From assembly GCF_024298965.1 (NCBI RefSeq), contig NZ_CP085193.1, positions 8,618,001-8,682,000 on the forward strand: a DNA stretch of 64,000 nt, read 5' to 3'. This stretch comes from Streptomyces rapamycinicus NRRL 5491 (lineage in GTDB: Bacteria > Actinomycetota > Actinomycetes > Streptomycetales > Streptomycetaceae). The translations under genes were made by a program, and so were the position numbers. Positions 1 to 8,456 of the stretch are shown here, in pieces; within the stretch, counting starts at the first letter, position 1, and each line of letters begins with the position of its first letter. Under the pieces are notes generated by a model, which worked only from the letters and a program-made list of their open reading frames with translations, was not told where the DNA came from and made no database searches.

Positions 1-824
1 AGCAGCAGAAGCTGGAGAAGCAGGTCGGCGAGCTCCAGGACAAGGTGGCGCGCGGCCAGGAGGACCTCAACAAGCTGCGCAACGGCCTCGGTTCGATGGC
101 CACCGCCCAGTACCGCTCCGGTGGGATCGACCCCTCGGTGCAGCTGCTCCTCTCCTCCGACCCGGACACCTACCTCGAGAAGGCGTCCACCCTCAGCCAG
201 CTGAGCGGCAAGCAGGCCGAGTCCCTGCGGAAGATCGCCGACAAGCAGCGCACCCTCAAGCAGCAGCGCGAAGAGGCGTCCACCAAGCTCAAGGACCTTG
301 CCGACACCCGTAAGGCGCTCGGCAAGAAGAAGGACGAGATCCAGGGCAAGCTGTCCAAGGCCCGGAACCTCCTCAACACCCTCACGGCCAAGGAGCGCGC
401 CAAGCTGGCGGCCCAGGACGCCGAGCGCGCCAACCGCTCCAGCGAGCGCGTCGATCTCGGCAACGAGGTGCCCGAGTCGGGGCGTGCCGCCGCCGCGCTG
501 GCCGCCGCCAAGACGAAGATCGGCCTCCCGTACGTCTGGGGCGCGACCGGTCCGTCCTCCTTCGACTGCTCCGGACTCACCGGCTGGGCCTACCAGCAGG
601 CCGGGGTGCAGCTGCCGCGGATCTCCCAGGACCAGGCCAACGCCGGTACCCGCATCAGCCGGGGCGAGCTCAAGCCGGGCGACCTGGTGCTCTTCTACGG
701 CGACCTGCACCACATAGGCCTCTACGCGGGCGGCGGCCAGGTGCTGCACGCGCCCAAGCCCGGTGCCGGTGTGCGCTACGAGTCGATGGACAACATGCCG
801 TTCCAGTTCGGCGTCCGGGTCTGA
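1..824 (+). CDS. NlpC/P60 (C40) cell-wall endopeptidase, 5' end outside window
   Basis: Secreted peptidoglycan hydrolase that should cut stem-peptide bonds in the wall. About 273 residues are visible and the reading frame is open to the left edge, so the signal peptide and start lie outside. The first half is a charged Lys/Glu/Gln-rich coiled coil. The last ~110 residues form the NlpC/P60 domain, with the catalytic Cys in 'FDCSGL', the first His in 'LHHIGLYAGG' and the second in 'VLHAP'. The architecture (coiled coil then P60) is that of RipA-like and Streptomyces SCO2136-type hydrolases, where the coil is thought to inhibit or localise the enzyme. The next gene is a paralogue. Family assignment is firm; substrate is inferred. 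Confidence 0.95.
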   Translation, partial: QQKLEKQVGELQDKVARGQEDLNKLRNGLGSMATAQYRSGGIDPSVQLLLSSDPDTYLEKASTLSQLSGKQAESLRKIADKQRTLKQQREEASTKLKDLADTRKALGKKKDEIQGKLSKARNLLNTLTAKERAKLAAQDAERANRSSERVDLGNEVPESGRAAAALAAAKTKIGLPYVWGATGPSSFDCSGLTGWAYQQAGVQLPRISQDQANAGTRISRGELKPGDLVLFYGDLHHIGLYAGGGQVLHAPKPGAGVRYESMDNMPFQFGVRV

Positions 825-906
825 TCCGGAAGTCCTGCGAACCAGGCTTCAAACCGTCTCAACCGCAATCCTTTCGGGCGAATCTCCAGCGCCCTCGCTG
901 ATCCTC

Positions 907-941
907 CGCCCCGCCGGTGACCTGCGTCAGTCGGCGGGGCG
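907..941. terminator. Hairpin between the two NlpC/P60 genes
   Basis: A perfect 10-bp GC-rich stem (cgccccgccg / cggcggggcg) closes a 15-base loop about 80 bases after the first hydrolase gene. It probably terminates that transcript. No U-tract follows, which is usual in Streptomyces. Confidence 0.6.
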
Positions 942-1044
942 TCAGTGTGCCCGCACCTCACGGCCGTTGGACCGTGGGTGGCGCCGCGGCTACTGTCTGC
1001 CCGCAGTTCTCAGCCCGACACTGCGGAAGGGAGTGCGGCTTCCC

Positions 1045-2190
1045 ATGGCGTCCTGTCGCCGCGTCGCGAAACCCCGGTCCGGCCGGGCCACCGTCTGGAC
1101 CGCCGCCTCGGCGGCCGCGGTGGCCTCCGCCGCCGCGCTGTCCGCCGTGCCGGCCGGTGCCGAGCCGCACGACCCGGCGGGCCGTCCGTCCGCCCGGTCC
1201 GCCGGCGACCGGATCGCCACGCTCTACGCCCAGGCCGAGCGGGCCACCGAGCGCTACAACGCGGCCGAGACGCGCGCCCGGGCCCTGCGCCGCCAGGTCG
1301 GCCGGGTCCAGGACCGGGTCGCCCGCGGCCAGGAGCGGGTCAACCGGATGCGGACGGCGCTCGGCGCCCTCGCGGGCGGCCAGTACCGCACCGGTGGGAT
1401 CGACCCGGGCCTCGCCCTGCTGCTGTCCGGGGACCCGGCCCAGTACCTCGACCGGGCCGCCACCCTGGATCGGATCACCAGCCGTCAGACCGCCCAGCTG
1501 CGGGTGGTCCAGGGCGCCCAGCGGACGCTGCGGCAGGAGCGCGCGGAGGCCGCGGCCAAGCTGGTGAAGCTGGAGCACAGCCGTAAGGAGGTGGCCCGTC
1601 ACAAGCGGGCGGTCCAGCGCCGGCTGGCCACGGCGCGGCGGTTGGTGAACGCGCTGCCGCCGGGGGAGTGGGAGAGCTACGCGCGCCGCGCCTCGCGGGC
1701 GGGCGGACGGGAGCACGGCGCCCTCGCCGGGCTGGTGCCGGGCGCGCTGCCCGGCGGCCGCTCCGCTTCCGGTTCCGCTTCCGGTTACGGCCTTGACGAG
1801 CTCGCCGGGGGCCTGCCGGGCGGGCCGCACGCCGGGCCGTCCTCGGGGCGTGCCGCCACGGCGTTCGGCGCGGCACGGGCGGCCCTGGGGCTGCCGTACG
1901 CATGGGGCCAGGCCGGTCCCAGCGCCTTCGACTGCTCCGGGCTGATGCAGTGGGCCTACGCCCACGCCGGGGTGGCCATTCCGCGGACCTCCCAGGCCCA
2001 GGCGCACGCCGGGCAGTCGGTGCCGCTGTCCCAGGCCCGGCCCGGCGATCTGGTGGTCTACCGCTCCGACGCCAGCCATGTGGCCATGTACGCGGGCAAC
2101 GGGCAGGTGATCCACGCCCCTTACCCCGGGGCGCGGGTCCGCTACGACCCCGTGGGCATGTTGCCGATCTCTTCCATCACTCGCGTCTGA
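1045..2190 (+). CDS. NlpC/P60 (C40) cell-wall endopeptidase, second paralogue
   Basis: Secreted wall hydrolase of 381 residues. An Arg-rich N-terminus is followed by an Ala/Val-rich hydrophobic stretch and 'VPAGAEP', a likely signal peptidase I site. Then comes a long Arg/Glu/Gln-rich coiled coil (about residues 50-210), a Gly/Ser-rich linker with short repeats ('SASGSASGYG') and the P60 domain. The catalytic residues are Cys297 ('FDCSGL'), His345 ('SHVAMYAG') and His357 ('VIHAPYPG'). It resembles the preceding gene throughout, so this is a tandem duplication; this copy has swapped Lys for Arg in the coil and gained the linker. ATG was chosen because AAGGGA lies upstream; a GTG four codons earlier is possible but sits too close to that site. 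Confidence 0.93.
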   Translation: MASCRRVAKPRSGRATVWTAASAAAVASAAALSAVPAGAEPHDPAGRPSARSAGDRIATLYAQAERATERYNAAETRARALRRQVGRVQDRVARGQERVNRMRTALGALAGGQYRTGGIDPGLALLLSGDPAQYLDRAATLDRITSRQTAQLRVVQGAQRTLRQERAEAAAKLVKLEHSRKEVARHKRAVQRRLATARRLVNALPPGEWESYARRASRAGGREHGALAGLVPGALPGGRSASGSASGYGLDELAGGLPGGPHAGPSSGRAATAFGAARAALGLPYAWGQAGPSAFDCSGLMQWAYAHAGVAIPRTSQAQAHAGQSVPLSQARPGDLVVYRSDASHVAMYAGNGQVIHAPYPGARVRYDPVGMLPISSITRV

Positions 2191-2208
2191 ACCCGGCGCG
2201 CGGGCTCG

Positions 2209-2214
2209 TACGAT
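2209..2214 (+). promoter_or_regulatory. -10 box (TACGAT), leaderless start
   Basis: TACGAT fits the actinobacterial TANNNT consensus and lies 7 bases before the GTG of the metallopeptidase, where no Shine-Dalgarno is visible. Transcription would start at the start codon. Confidence 0.4.
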
Positions 2215-2221
2215 CTAAGAC

Positions 2222-3496
2222 GTGGCGGGTCGGTGGAGATCGGGCGGATGGCGGGCGCTGCTGTGCCTGCCCCTGGTGGGCGCGTTCTTCCTGACCGCGC
2301 TGAGCGGCTGCGGCCCCGTCCCCGCGCCCGACGACCCCGAGGGGCGCGACGGCCGGGCCGTGCAGCGCATGCTGGACCAGCGGGCGGCGGCGGTCCGGGA
2401 GCGGGACGCGGACGGCTTCCTCGCCACCGTCGACCGCGGCTCGGCCGGGTACCTGGCCGAGCAGCGCCGGGTGTTCCGGCAGATGTCCGCCGTACCGCTG
2501 CGCTCCTGGACCTACCGCCTGGTGCGCACCGGCGGCTTCGAGCCCGCGCGGGTCGGTGGCCGCAGCCTCGCCGCGCAGGTCGAACTCCGGTACCGGCTGA
2601 AGGGGTACGACACCGCGCCGGTCGTCTCCGCCCAGTACCTCACCCTCGCCCGGCGCGGCGGGCAGTGGTACGTCGCCTCCGACGACGGTGCGGTGGACGG
2701 CAAGCGCGGTATGGAGCAGCTGTGGGACCAGGGCACGGTCGACGTCGTGCGCGGCGCCCACAGCCTCGTCCTCGGCGTCGGCCAGGACCGGCGGGTGCTG
2801 CGCGCGGTCGCCGACACCGCGGACCGGGCGGTGCCCGTCCTGGGCAAGGTCTGGCCCCATGAGTGGGCCGGGCGCGTCGTGCTCGAGGTCCCCGCCTCCC
2901 TGAGCCGGATGGCCGCCCTGCTCGGCGCCTCCGCGGACGGCTACCGCGGGATCGCCGCCGTCACCACGGGCGAGGTCGGCGGGGCCGGTGACGAGACCCC
3001 CGCCGACCGCGTGATCGTCAACCCGGAGGCGTACCAGGTCCTCGGCGACTTCGGCCGGCGCGTCGTGATCACCCATGAGACGGCCCATGTGGCCACCCGC
3101 ACCGCCACCAGCGCCGCCACCCCGCTCTGGCTCTCCGAGGGCTTCGCCGACTGGGTGGGCTACCGCACCCCGGGCCGCACCCCCCGCCAGATCGCCCCCG
3201 AACTCACCGACGCCGTCACCGCCGGGCACCTGCCCGCCGCGCTCCCGCGCGACGACGACTTCCGCTTCGGCAGCGACCCCGACCGCCTCTCCCGCGCCTA
3301 TGAACAGGGCTGGCTCGCCTGCCGCCTGATCGCCGACACATGGGGCGAGAAGAAGCTGGTCGACTTCTACCGCGCGGTGGGCCGGGCGCACGAGCGCTCG
3401 GGCGCGGTGGAGCCGGCGCTGCGGAAGGTGCTCGGGGTGAGCGTGCGGGACTTCACGTCGCGGTGGCGTAAGTACGTGGCGACCGAGCTGGGCTGA
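2222..3496 (+). CDS. Lipoprotein with HExxH metallopeptidase domain
   Basis: 424-residue lipoprotein, probably a zinc peptidase on the outer face of the membrane. The N-terminus is Arg-rich, then hydrophobic, then the lipobox 'LSGC' with Cys30 as the acylation site. The C-terminal half holds 'HETAH' (His285, Glu286, His289) and, 17 residues later, Glu306 in 'LSEGFADW'. This arrangement is typical of gluzincins of the 'peptidase MA-like' type. The region between (about 45-270) has no motif I recognise. GTG start with a -10 box 7 bases upstream. The gene's last codons and its stop are repeated downstream (next entry). Peptidase activity is inferred from the motif only. Confidence 0.85.
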   Translation: MAGRWRSGGWRALLCLPLVGAFFLTALSGCGPVPAPDDPEGRDGRAVQRMLDQRAAAVRERDADGFLATVDRGSAGYLAEQRRVFRQMSAVPLRSWTYRLVRTGGFEPARVGGRSLAAQVELRYRLKGYDTAPVVSAQYLTLARRGGQWYVASDDGAVDGKRGMEQLWDQGTVDVVRGAHSLVLGVGQDRRVLRAVADTADRAVPVLGKVWPHEWAGRVVLEVPASLSRMAALLGASADGYRGIAAVTTGEVGGAGDETPADRVIVNPEAYQVLGDFGRRVVITHETAHVATRTATSAATPLWLSEGFADWVGYRTPGRTPRQIAPELTDAVTAGHLPAALPRDDDFRFGSDPDRLSRAYEQGWLACRLIADTWGEKKLVDFYRAVGRAHERSGAVEPALRKVLGVSVRDFTSRWRKYVATELG

Positions 3497-3600
3497 GCCC
3501 CGGGCCCGTACGCGGCGACCGAGCTGGGCTGAGCCCCGCGCGCTGTATGTGGCGACCGAGCCGATCCCCGGGCCCGTACGCGGCGACCGAGCCGGTACTG
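3473..3600. repeat. Tandem array of the metallopeptidase 3' end, stop codon included
   Basis: Four degenerate copies of 36, 37, 31 and 24 bases, each starting TAC/TAT-G-t/c-GGCGACCGAGC. Copy 1 is the end of the metallopeptidase gene with its TGA. Copy 2 repeats the TGA. The array runs up to the -10 region of pimB. Confidence 0.9.
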
Positions 3601-3609
3601 TCGGCCAGG

Positions 3610-4752
3610 ATGGACAAGACCCTGCTCGTGACCAACGACTTTCCGCCCCGCCCCGGCGGCATCCAGGCGTTTCTGCACAACATCGCGCTGCGCCTGGACC
3701 CGGACCGGATCGTCGTCTACGCCTCCACCTGGAAGCGCGGCCGGGAGGGTGCCGAGGCCACCGCCCGGTTCGACGCCGAGCAGCCGTACCCGGTCGTCCG
3801 GGACCGGACCACCATGCTGCTGCCCACCCCGCGCGTCACGCGCCGCGCGACCGCGCTGCTGCGCGAGCACGGCTGCACCTCGGTGTGGTTCGGCGCCGCC
3901 GCGCCGCTGGGGCTGATGGCCCCCGCGCTGCGCGCGGCCGGGGCGCGGCGGCTGGTGGCGACGACACACGGCCACGAGGCGGCCTGGGCGCAGCTGCCCG
4001 CCTCACGGCGGCTGCTGCGGCGGATCGGCGGGGCCACGGACACACTCACCTATCTCGGTGAGTACACCCGCTCCCGTATCGCCGCCGCGCTCGACCCCCG
4101 GGACGCCGCCCGCATGGTCCAACTCCCGCCCGGTGTGGACGAGAAGACCTTCCACCCCGGCTCGGGCGGCGATGAGATCAGGGCCCGGCTGGGCCTGGCC
4201 GAGCGGCCGGTCGTGGTCTGTGTCTCCCGGCTGGTGCCGCGCAAGGGGCAGGACACGCTGGTCCGGGCCATGCCGCGGATCCTGCGGCGGGTGCCGGACG
4301 CGGTGCTGCTGATCGTCGGCGGCGGGCCGTACGCGAAGGATCTGCGCCGTCTAGCGGAGACCACGGGCGTGGCCGAGTCGGTGCGGTTCACCGGCCCCGT
4401 CCCCTGGGAGGAACTGCCCGCCCACTACGGCGCGGGCGACGTCTTCGCCATGCCCTGCCGCACCCGCCGCGGCGGGCTGGACGTCGAGGGCCTCGGCATC
4501 GTCTATCTGGAGGCGTCCGCGACCGGTCTGCCGGTCGTCGCCGGGGACTCGGGCGGGGCGCCGGACGCGGTGCTGGACGGCGAGACCGGATGGGTCGTAC
4601 GGGGCGACTCCGCCGAGCAGGGCGCCGAGCGCGTCGTGACCCTGCTGGAGGACGCGGAGCTGCGCCGCCGTATGGGCGAGCGGGGCCGCGCCTGGGTGGA
4701 GGAGCGCTGGCGCTGGGATCTGCTGGCCGACCGCCTGAAGTCGCTGCTGTGA
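3610..4752 (+). CDS. pimB: GDP-mannose-dependent PIM mannosyltransferase (GT4)
   Basis: Adds the second mannose to phosphatidylinositol mannoside (PIM1 to PIM2) on the cytoplasmic face of the membrane, an early step of PIM and lipomannan synthesis. The 380-residue protein has the GT-B fold. The N-terminal 'VTNDFPPRPGGIQ' loop is diagnostic of PimB-type enzymes. The C-terminal nucleotide-sugar site includes 'VSRLVPRKGQD', 'VGGGPY' and the E-x7-E region 'EGLGIVYLEASATGLPVV'. ATG chosen from this N-terminus. There is no clear ribosome site, but TACTGT lies 8 bases upstream, so a leaderless start is possible. The next gene, on the other strand, is an acyl-CoA ligase. Confidence 0.88.
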   Translation: MDKTLLVTNDFPPRPGGIQAFLHNIALRLDPDRIVVYASTWKRGREGAEATARFDAEQPYPVVRDRTTMLLPTPRVTRRATALLREHGCTSVWFGAAAPLGLMAPALRAAGARRLVATTHGHEAAWAQLPASRRLLRRIGGATDTLTYLGEYTRSRIAAALDPRDAARMVQLPPGVDEKTFHPGSGGDEIRARLGLAERPVVVCVSRLVPRKGQDTLVRAMPRILRRVPDAVLLIVGGGPYAKDLRRLAETTGVAESVRFTGPVPWEELPAHYGAGDVFAMPCRTRRGGLDVEGLGIVYLEASATGLPVVAGDSGGAPDAVLDGETGWVVRGDSAEQGAERVVTLLEDAELRRRMGERGRAWVEERWRWDLLADRLKSLL

Positions 4753-4821
4753 CGGCTTGGGCGGTGTCCGGCGGTACGCGTACGCCTGCGGCGGGCTGTT
4801 CCCCGCCCCTTCCCGTTACCA

Positions 4822-4861
4822 GGGGCTTCGCCCCTGGACCCCGGGTCTGGGGCGAAGCCCC
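4822..4861. terminator. Long GC hairpin in the pimB/fadD convergent gap
   Basis: Perfect 13-bp stem (ggggcttcgcccc / ggggcgaagcccc) with a 14-base loop. Lying between convergent genes, it could stop transcripts from both sides. Confidence 0.6.
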
Positions 4862-4908
4862 GCCTTCCAGCCCCTCCAGGGGGCACCTCCCAGCGGTAGC
4901 TGGGGGAG

Positions 4909-4938
4909 TTTGAGGAGCGGGGTCTGGGGCGGAGCCCC
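4909..4938. repeat. Dispersed Streptomyces intergenic repeat, copy 1
   Basis: The 30-base element starting tttgaggagcggggtc and ending ggcggagcccc recurs twice near 32.0-32.1 kb with one to three changes. Neighbouring blocks 'cagcccctcc' and 'gggaaggggcgggg' are shared too. The rest of the 257-base gap between pimB and the acyl-CoA ligase holds only GC-rich palindromic sequence. Confidence 0.8.
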
Positions 4939-5009
4939 AGTTGAGGGAAGGGGCGGGGAGGGGAAAGATCCACCGGGGCGCGCCCCCGGACCCTGCGGCC
5001 CTGTGGCCG

Positions 5010-6806
5010 TCAGCCCCGGTAGAGCGCCTCGATCTCCGAGGCGAAGTCCTTCGCCACCACGTTCCGCTTGAGCTTCAGCGAGGGCGTCACATGCCCGGAG
5101 TCCTCGGTGAACTGCGTCGCCAGGACGCGGAACTTCCGGATCGACTCCGCCTTGGACACCGCCGCGTTGCCGTCGTCCACCGCCTGCTGGATCTCCGCCA
5201 GCAGGTCCGGGTCCTCCCGCAGTTCGGCCACCGTCACGCCCTCGGGCTTGCCGTGCTCGGCCGCCCAGCGCGGCAGGAACTCCTCGTCGACCGTGACCAG
5301 CGCGCCCACGAAGGGACGGCCGTCGCCGACGACCATGCACTCGGCCACCAGGGCATGGGCCCGGATCCGGTCCTCTATCACCGCCGGGGCGACGTTCTTG
5401 CCGCCCGCGGTGATGATGATCTCCTTCTTCCGGCCGGTGATGGTGAGGTAGCCGTCCTCGTCGAGCGTGCCCACGTCCCCGGTGTGGAACCAGCCGTCCG
5501 ACAGCGCCTCCGCCGTGGCCGTCTCGTTGTTCCAGTACTCGGTGAAGAGGTGCTCACCGTGCAGCAGCACCTCGCCGTCGTCGGCGATGCGCACCACCGT
5601 GCCGGGCATCGGCTGCCCGACCGAGCCGATCTTCTGCCGGTCCCAGGGGTTGAAGGTGGTCGCCGCGCAGGACTCCGTCAGGCCGTACCCCTCCAGGACC
5701 GTGAAGCCGATGCCCCGGTAGAAGTGGCCCAGCCGCTCGCCCAGCGGCGCCCCGCCGGAGATGGCGTGGGTGGCCCGGCCGCCCAGCACGGCCCGCAGCT
5801 TGCTGTAGACCAGCCGGTCGAAGACCTTGTGCTTGAAGCGGAGTCCGAAGGACGGCCCGCCCGGGGCGTCCAGCGCCTTGCTGTACTCGATGGCGGTGTC
5901 GGCCGCCTTGTCGAAGATCTTGCCCTTGCCCTCGGACTGGGCCTTCGCCCGCGCCGAGTTGTAGACCTTCTCGAAGACGCGCGGCACGCCCAGCACCAAG
6001 GTGGGCCGGAACGCGGCGAGTTCGTCGGTCAGGGACTTCACATCCGGCACATGGCCGAGCTTGATCGGCGCCAGCACCGCCGCGATCTCCACCAGCCGCC
6101 CGAAGACATGGGCCTCGGGGAGGAACAGCAGCACCGACGACTCACCGGTGTTGAAGATCGGCTTGAGGCGCGCCACCGCGTTGCCGCACTCGGCGAAGAA
6201 GCTGCGGTGGGAGAGCACACAGCCCTTGGGGCGGCCGGTGGTGCCCGAGGTGTAGACGATGGTGGCGGGGGAGTCGGCGTTGGCGATCGAGGAGCGCTCG
6301 TCCACCTTCTCCTCGGGGACGTGCTCGCCCAGCTTCCGCAGCGTCCCGATGGCGTCGCCCTCGATCCGCCAGACGTGCTTCAGGTCGGGCAGGGTGTCCC
6401 GGACGGCCTCGACGGCGGCCTCGTGGACGCCGGTCTCGACCAGCGCGGCAACCGCGCCCGAATCGCTGAGGATCCACTGGACCTGCTCCGGTGAACTGGT
6501 CTCGTACACCGGCACGGTGACCCCGCCCGCGCTCCAGATGGCGAAGTCGAGCAGCGTCCACTCGTAGCGGGTCCTGGACATCAGGCCGACCCGGTCGCCC
6601 GGTTCCACACCGGCCGCGATCAGACCCTTGGCGGCGGCGCGCACCTCCGCCAGGAACACGGTCGCGGTCACGTCCTCCCATCGGTCGTCGACCTTGCGGC
6701 CGACCACGGCGACATCGGGATGCTGTGCGGCATTGCGGCGGATGAGATCCGTCAGATTGCCGTCGGCCGGAACCTCGTACAGGGCCGGAAGGCTGAACTC
6801 GCGCAA
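5010..6806 (-). CDS. Long-chain fatty acid-CoA ligase (AMP-forming, FadD15-like)
   Basis: Activates long-chain fatty acids as acyl-CoA through an acyl-adenylate. The 598-residue protein has the adenylate-forming fold. The phosphate-binding loop 'YTSGTTGRPKG' is near residue 180; the adenine motif 'GYGLTES' and the hinge 'TGDVG...DGYLTITGRKKE' follow in the expected order. TTG was chosen as start because GAGGAG lies 8 bases before it and the protein then begins LREFSLPALYEVPADG; the longer reading from an upstream ATG has no such site. It converges on pimB. The lipid substrate is inferred from the family. Confidence 0.92.
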   Translation of the reverse strand: MREFSLPALYEVPADGNLTDLIRRNAAQHPDVAVVGRKVDDRWEDVTATVFLAEVRAAAKGLIAAGVEPGDRVGLMSRTRYEWTLLDFAIWSAGGVTVPVYETSSPEQVQWILSDSGAVAALVETGVHEAAVEAVRDTLPDLKHVWRIEGDAIGTLRKLGEHVPEEKVDERSSIANADSPATIVYTSGTTGRPKGCVLSHRSFFAECGNAVARLKPIFNTGESSVLLFLPEAHVFGRLVEIAAVLAPIKLGHVPDVKSLTDELAAFRPTLVLGVPRVFEKVYNSARAKAQSEGKGKIFDKAADTAIEYSKALDAPGGPSFGLRFKHKVFDRLVYSKLRAVLGGRATHAISGGAPLGERLGHFYRGIGFTVLEGYGLTESCAATTFNPWDRQKIGSVGQPMPGTVVRIADDGEVLLHGEHLFTEYWNNETATAEALSDGWFHTGDVGTLDEDGYLTITGRKKEIIITAGGKNVAPAVIEDRIRAHALVAECMVVGDGRPFVGALVTVDEEFLPRWAAEHGKPEGVTVAELREDPDLLAEIQQAVDDGNAAVSKAESIRKFRVLATQFTEDSGHVTPSLKLKRNVVAKDFASEIEALYRG

Positions 6807-7045
6807 GACTGCTGCTCCTCGTGGGGCGCCGGCGCCGCTACAGGGCATGGGGGGTGGTGGACGGCCCGGACGTTACCCATCGGTACGCTTCCGGGATAGG
6901 GGTTCCTGCCCAGATGTTTGATGCGTCACACACCGCCTTCGTGCTGCCCGCAGACTAGTCGACGGGCGCCACGTCCGCTAAGGAACCGCAGGTAGACGCG
7001 GGGCGGTGCAGGCAGAACACCTTACGGGCGCGGGCCCTTACGTCT

Positions 7046-7051
7046 TAGGGT
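7046..7051 (+). promoter_or_regulatory. -10 box (TAGGGT), leaderless start
   Basis: TAGGGT is 7 bases before the ATG of the metallophosphoesterase and overlaps the only Shine-Dalgarno-like bases there. The remaining upstream ~240 bases, facing the acyl-CoA ligase, show nothing else I can name. Confidence 0.45.
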
Positions 7052-7058
7052 GACACGC

Positions 7059-7820
7059 ATGCGAGTCCACGTGGTGAGTGACGTGCATGGCAACAGTGAG
7101 GACCTCGAGAAGGCCGGTGACGGGGCGGACGCCCTGATCTGCCTCGGTGACCTCGTTCTCTTCCTCGACTACGCCGATCACTCACGTGGCATCTTCCCCG
7201 ATCTCTTCGGGGTCGAGAACGCCGACCGGCTGGTCGAACTGCGCACCGCCCGCCGCTTCGAGGAGGCCCGGGCGCTCGGCAACCGGCTGTGGGAGGGGCT
7301 CGACCGCCATGCGGCGATAGAGGCCGGGATCCGCCGCCAGTACGCCGAACTCTTCGCCGCGTTCCCCACCCCGACGTACGCCACCTACGGAAATGTCGAT
7401 ATGCCGTCACTGTGGCCGGAGTACGCCCAGTCCGGAACCACCGTCCTGGACGGCGAGCGCGCCGAGATCGGCGGGCTGGTCTTCGGTTTCGTGGGCGGCG
7501 GGCTGCGCACGCCGATGCGCACCCCCTACGAGATCGACGACGAGGCCTACGCGGCGAAGATCGCGGCGCTCGGCGAGGTGGACGTGCTCTGCACCCACAT
7601 CCCGCCGGACGTGCCCGACCTCTGCTACGACACCGTCGCCCGCCGCTTCGAGCGCGGCAGCGCCGCCCTGCTGGAGGCGATCCACACCGTCCGTCCCAAG
7701 TACTCCCTCTTCGGCCATGTCCATCAGCCGCTCGTCCGCCGTATGCGGATCGGGGCCACCGAGTGCGTCAATGTCGGACACTTCGCCTCCTCCGGCACCC
7801 CCTGGACCCTGGAGTGGTGA
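7059..7820 (+). CDS. Calcineurin-like metallophosphoesterase
   Basis: 253-residue cytoplasmic phosphoesterase with the dinuclear metal site of the family, read in order: 'SDVHGN' at the N-terminus, 'LGDL', 'YGNVD', 'CTHIPPD' and 'FGHVHQP'. There is no signal peptide or membrane segment. ATG chosen because the protein then starts directly at the first metal motif (MRVHVVSDVHGN) and a -10 box lies 7 bases upstream; a GTG three codons earlier is possible. The substrate cannot be told from sequence; the family includes nucleotide phosphatases and phosphodiesterases. Confidence 0.9.
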   Translation: MRVHVVSDVHGNSEDLEKAGDGADALICLGDLVLFLDYADHSRGIFPDLFGVENADRLVELRTARRFEEARALGNRLWEGLDRHAAIEAGIRRQYAELFAAFPTPTYATYGNVDMPSLWPEYAQSGTTVLDGERAEIGGLVFGFVGGGLRTPMRTPYEIDDEAYAAKIAALGEVDVLCTHIPPDVPDLCYDTVARRFERGSAALLEAIHTVRPKYSLFGHVHQPLVRRMRIGATECVNVGHFASSGTPWTLEW

Positions 7821-7886
7821 CCCGCGCGCGGTAGCCTTCAGCCGCAGAGGACCCATGCGGCGGACCGGTACGGAGGAGCCACGGCG

Positions 7887-8327
7887 ATGGCGGAACACAC
7901 CAGCTCGAGCATCACGATCGAGGCGGCCCCGGCCGACGTGATGGAGGTGATCGCCGACTTCGACCGTTACCCGGAGTGGTCCGGTGAGGTGAAGGAGGCC
8001 GACATCCTCACCAAGGACGCCCAGGGGCGCGCCGAGCAGGTGCGGATGCTGCTCGACGCCGGCGCGATCAAGGACGACTACACCCTCCAGTACAGCTGGA
8101 CCGGGGCCGACCAGGTCAACTGGTCCCTGGTCAAGTCCCAGATGCTGCGCACCCTTGACGGCTCCTACCGGCTGTCGGCGCGCGACGGCGGCAAGAGCAC
8201 CGAGGTGACGTACCAGCTCACGGTCGACGTCAAGATCCCCATGCTCGGCATGATCAAGCGCAAGGCCGAGAAGGTCATCATCGACCGCGCGCTCGCGGGC
8301 CTGAAGAAGCGCGTCGAGGGCGCCTGA
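7887..8327 (+). CDS. SRPBCC (START-like, polyketide cyclase/dehydrase family) protein
   Basis: 146-residue single-domain protein with the SRPBCC start 'APADVMEVIADFDRYPEW', followed by a beta-rich middle and a C-terminal helix rich in Lys/Arg. The fold binds a hydrophobic ligand in a deep cavity. It resembles the stand-alone Streptomyces proteins annotated as cyclase/dehydrase or coenzyme Q-binding, with no polyketide genes nearby. GGAGGAG lies 8 bases before the ATG. It sits between the phosphoesterase and an ArsA-like ATPase, all on one strand. Ligand unknown. Confidence 0.9.
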   Translation: MAEHTSSSITIEAAPADVMEVIADFDRYPEWSGEVKEADILTKDAQGRAEQVRMLLDAGAIKDDYTLQYSWTGADQVNWSLVKSQMLRTLDGSYRLSARDGGKSTEVTYQLTVDVKIPMLGMIKRKAEKVIIDRALAGLKKRVEGA

Positions 8328-8339
8328 CCCGCCCGGACC

Positions 8340-8365
8340 GCCCCGGGCCCCACGGTGCCCGGGGC
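8340..8365. terminator. Hairpin after the SRPBCC gene
   Basis: A 9-bp stem (gccccgggc / gcccggggc) with an 8-base loop starts 12 bases after the stop codon. Confidence 0.5.
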
Positions 8366-8456
8366 GATCCACGGTGCGGGGTACGCTCCGGCGGGTGCGG
8401 ATCACCGGACCCGCGCCGCGCACACCGACGTAACCCCCCTGCCGGAGGCTCTCTTC

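Noticed and set aside
825..1044. ydaO/c-di-AMP riboswitch before the second NlpC/P60 gene
   Set aside because: Such riboswitches precede some Streptomyces wall hydrolase genes, but I could not find the conserved blocks here, only a terminator hairpin.
4941..6494. 517-codon frame antisense to the acyl-CoA ligase
   Set aside because: No recognisable domain; the ligase motifs on the minus strand explain the region.
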